Assembly (NCBI GenBank): GCA_903813345.2 | Contig: CAIIXF020000002.1 | Coordinates: 17,489,467 to 17,553,466, forward strand | Reading direction: 5' to 3' | DNA from: Owenia fusiformis | Lineage: Eukaryota > Annelida > Polychaeta > Sabellida > Oweniidae | Length of the DNA: 64,000 nucleotides | Part shown: positions 62,101 through 64,000 of the stretch, one piece after another | Numbering within the stretch: the first letter of the stretch is position 1 | How the letters are laid out: each line of letters opens with the position of its first letter | Notes under the pieces: model-generated | The model's input: the letters and a program-made list of their open reading frames with translations, nothing else | Told to the model about the DNA's origin: nothing | Database searches by the model: none | Made by a program: the position numbers and the translations under genes

Positions 62101-63156
62101 ATAGTTAACCCAACAAGACACGGAACTTCTACGTCGACTCATAACAGCAAAGCTGTGAGTCAGAAAGAGAAGCACCAGCCACAACAGGCGCTTGTACATC
62201 CAAGCTTTAGGCGGGGTGGTTCCCTGAGAAAACCTGCACTCGATACTGGGATAAAGAAAAAAGCAACAAGTAAAACAGCAGATGCAGTTACAGCTAGGCT
62301 TGCTGGAACTAAGCACCATTCTGGTTCGAACAGTAGCCTGGCGTCGAACATTAGCACGTCGAGTACTTCTACTAATTTATCGAGACGTGACGTCACAAGG
62401 AGATCACTACCAGCTAGAAGTACCCCCGCTCCTAGAGGCCATGCCAAGGTATCAAAGGAACCAACATTCAGTCCAAGTCCGTCCAAAACATCGGTGAAAT
62501 CCCCGGAGACGACCCCATTCCAAAGGGCAGGCAGCATAAGAAAGAGCACTACCACTCGACCTAATGTCAGGGCGTCCCTCTTGGCACCAACGGCGTCATC
62601 AGCATCCAAAGAAGCCACACAGAGTAAAACATCTACCGTAAAGTCAAACAACCCCCAAAATAAAGGGTCAAACAGAGTTTCGCCAGCCCCAGGAAAATCC
62701 CAACGTGGTCCTCCTAAAGTAACCCATCATACAACCCCTGGAGTTCACGCACCTCCTCATAGAGTCCAATCTCCCACTCCAACATCCCAGAAAATGACGG
62801 ATATTGCAGCAAACGGACCAAGACTGGGAGTAGTTGCCCCAATGAGAAAAACTACAAACCCTAATAATAAATCACTCCATACATCTAAGGATGAAGACTT
62901 ACTGTTAAAAAAACCGAAGAGGCCAAATAGTATATCTGTTGCCCAAAACCAATCTCCGAAATCAAAACCATCACAACAAGTAGATGAAAACCATGACATG
63001 AAGGGAACTAATGTTAAACGTTCACCGTCATTTTTGAAGAAATTTGGCATTGGTATAGGAAAGGTGGATAAATCTGGAGTGAGAAAATCTGAACTGAACA
63101 AAGGTGACGTGTCTGCCGTTTCCCCTGATAGACAAAGAAAACCGATTTTGGTATAA
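59135..63156 (+). CDS. INF2: INF2 terminal coding exon (WH2/DAD-like motif and long tail)
   Basis: Two bases complete Gly, then 1339 codons run to TAA at 63154-63156 (visible residues 746-2085). Near the start, SIVDKLLGDIRSGFTNKKL (59200-59253, residues 768-785) is a WH2/DAD-like motif. In INF2 this motif binds actin monomers and the DID, giving autoinhibition and filament severing. The remaining 1300 residues are Ser/Lys/Arg/Asp/Thr-rich, with no folded domain I recognise and probably disordered. They hold several Arg/Trp motifs (W at residues 968, 1021, 1309, 1414, 1487), a Lys/Glu-rich helix around nt 60590-60680, a Ser/Pro/Thr basic stretch from about 62060, and a basic amphipathic piece SFLKKFGIGIGKV near 63030-63065. 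The protein ends KPILV, with no CAAX box like that of one human isoform. Vertebrate INF2 is about 1250 residues in all; insect Form3 also has a long tail. ORFs on the other strand within this exon are shadows. Confidence 0.95.
59200..59253 (+). other. INF2: WH2/DAD-like motif of INF2
   Basis: Residues 768-785 read IVDKLLGDIRSGFTNKKL. The LL-x-D-I-R-x-G-x-x-x-x-K-L pattern fits the WH2 consensus, and it sits just after FH2, where formins keep their DAD. Vertebrate INF2 has a closely similar VIDALLADIRKGFQLRK at this place. Confidence 0.9.
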
Positions 63157-63179
63157 CAGGGTTCACACGTTCAGTGATT

Positions 63180-63740
63180 TATGAATAATTATGGAATATC
63201 TTTAGCGACACAGTTACGGAATACGTATAAAAGGGAATACACATTACAACAAAAACGCTTACTTAATGATATATAAACAGTTAAAAAAGTTACAGAACAC
63301 CTATACTACGAAATACTTATCGCCACACAAATGCGTATTGCATGCTGAATGATTTATTAAACAGTTGAAAAAAGTTACAGAACACCTATACTACGAAATA
63401 CTTATCGCCACACAAATGCGTATTGCTGAATGATTTATAAACAGTTGAAAAAAGTTACAGAACACCTATACTACGAAATACTTATCGCCACACAAATGCG
63501 TATTGCTGAATGATTTATAAACAGTTGAAAAAAGTTACAGAACACCTATACTACGAAATTCTTATCGCCACACTACTGAATGATTTATAAACAGTTGAAA
63601 ATATTTACAGAACACCGAATTATGGAATACTTATAACGACACAAAGGCTTATTGCTGAATGATTTATTAACAATTACGAATACCTATATTATGGAATACC
63701 TATAGCAACACAAACGCTTACTCCTGATTAATTTATGAAT
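63180..63740. repeat. 80-bp tandem repeat in the 3' UTR
   Basis: The landmark agttacagaacacc recurs near 63288, 63373, 63453 and 63533 (one spacing of 85, then 80 and 80). Each unit also contains ctatactacgaaat, cttatcgccacac, gaatgatttat and aacagttgaaaa words. Diverged units flank the clean core on both sides, so about six to seven units can be counted. Confidence 0.9.
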
Positions 63741-63815
63741 AATCGAAAAGAAACACGATTATTTAGCTGTGTTAAACATGTAAACATGACAAACTGAATT
63801 TACTATTAACAATGC

Positions 63816-63821
63816 AATAAA
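63816..63821 (+). promoter_or_regulatory. INF2: Candidate poly(A) signal
   Basis: Canonical aataaa about 660 bp after the stop codon. It is the first canonical hexamer I find downstream of the tandem repeat. No transcript evidence is available from sequence alone. Confidence 0.5.
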
Positions 63822-64000
63822 AATAGAACACCTACAAACAATATAAACTAATCATATGATTGCTAAGTTGAGTACTGGATTAAATTGTGTTACCATACGA
63901 TGATCTTTACCTGTATATCAGTACATTTGATCCCAGAGAAGGATAATTCGAGGCTCCAGGTTTTCTCATTATAAGGACCCTTTTCTCAATGACCGATGGT

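Larger units (their letters stand above)
63157..63821 (+). other. INF2: INF2 3' UTR
   Basis: Sequence from the stop codon to the first good poly(A) signal. Most of it is an 80-bp tandem repeat. No further coding exon is seen after the stop, and the rest of the window to 64000 is unremarkable. Confidence 0.6.

Overview
This is an animal nuclear genomic window: AT-rich, with long introns, GT-AG splice sites, minisatellites and many short inverted-repeat elements. The organism is probably a marine lophotrochozoan, perhaps a mollusc. That guess rests on the overall look of the repeats and is low confidence.

Two protein-coding genes can be supported. The first is the 5' end of a DPH3 (diphthamide biosynthesis 3, CSL zinc finger) gene on the minus strand. 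Its first coding exon lies at 1969-2076, and the rest runs off the left edge. The second fills nearly all of the remaining window on the plus strand. It is an inverted formin (INF2 family; the Drosophila relative is Form3). Fifteen coding exons from 6408 to 63156 join in a consistent reading phase into 2085 residues. In order they encode most of the Diaphanous inhibitory domain (DID/FH3), a Cys-rich linker, a proline-rich FH1, the FH2 actin-nucleating domain, a basic coiled segment, a WH2/DAD-like motif, and a disordered Ser/Lys/Arg-rich tail of about 1300 residues carried by one 4-kb exon. The first part of the DID and the initiator Met were not found. The two genes diverge, about 4.3 kb apart as far as exons are visible.

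Layout: 1-1968, DPH3 intron. 1969-2076, DPH3 exon 1. 2077-6407, intergenic or upstream sequence with an inverted-repeat element and a hairpin. 6408-51214, DID exons separated by very large introns (7.9, 13.3, 19.2 and 3.9 kb). These introns hold a 28-copy 44-bp minisatellite, two MITEs flanked by TTA duplications (PIF/Harbinger-like), a 363-bp TIR element, a 778-bp palindrome and several dispersed repeat families. 52055-59134, FH1/FH2 exons with short introns, one of which holds a 29-bp minisatellite with a 115-bp higher-order period. 59135-63156, terminal exon. 63157-64000, 3' UTR with 80-bp tandem repeats and a candidate poly(A) signal.

No bacterial-type system, CRISPR array, tRNA, rRNA or intact transposase was seen. 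The most notable content is the very long INF2 tail with its repeated Arg/Trp motifs, the Cys cluster before FH1, and the collection of foldback and MITE-like elements in the introns.
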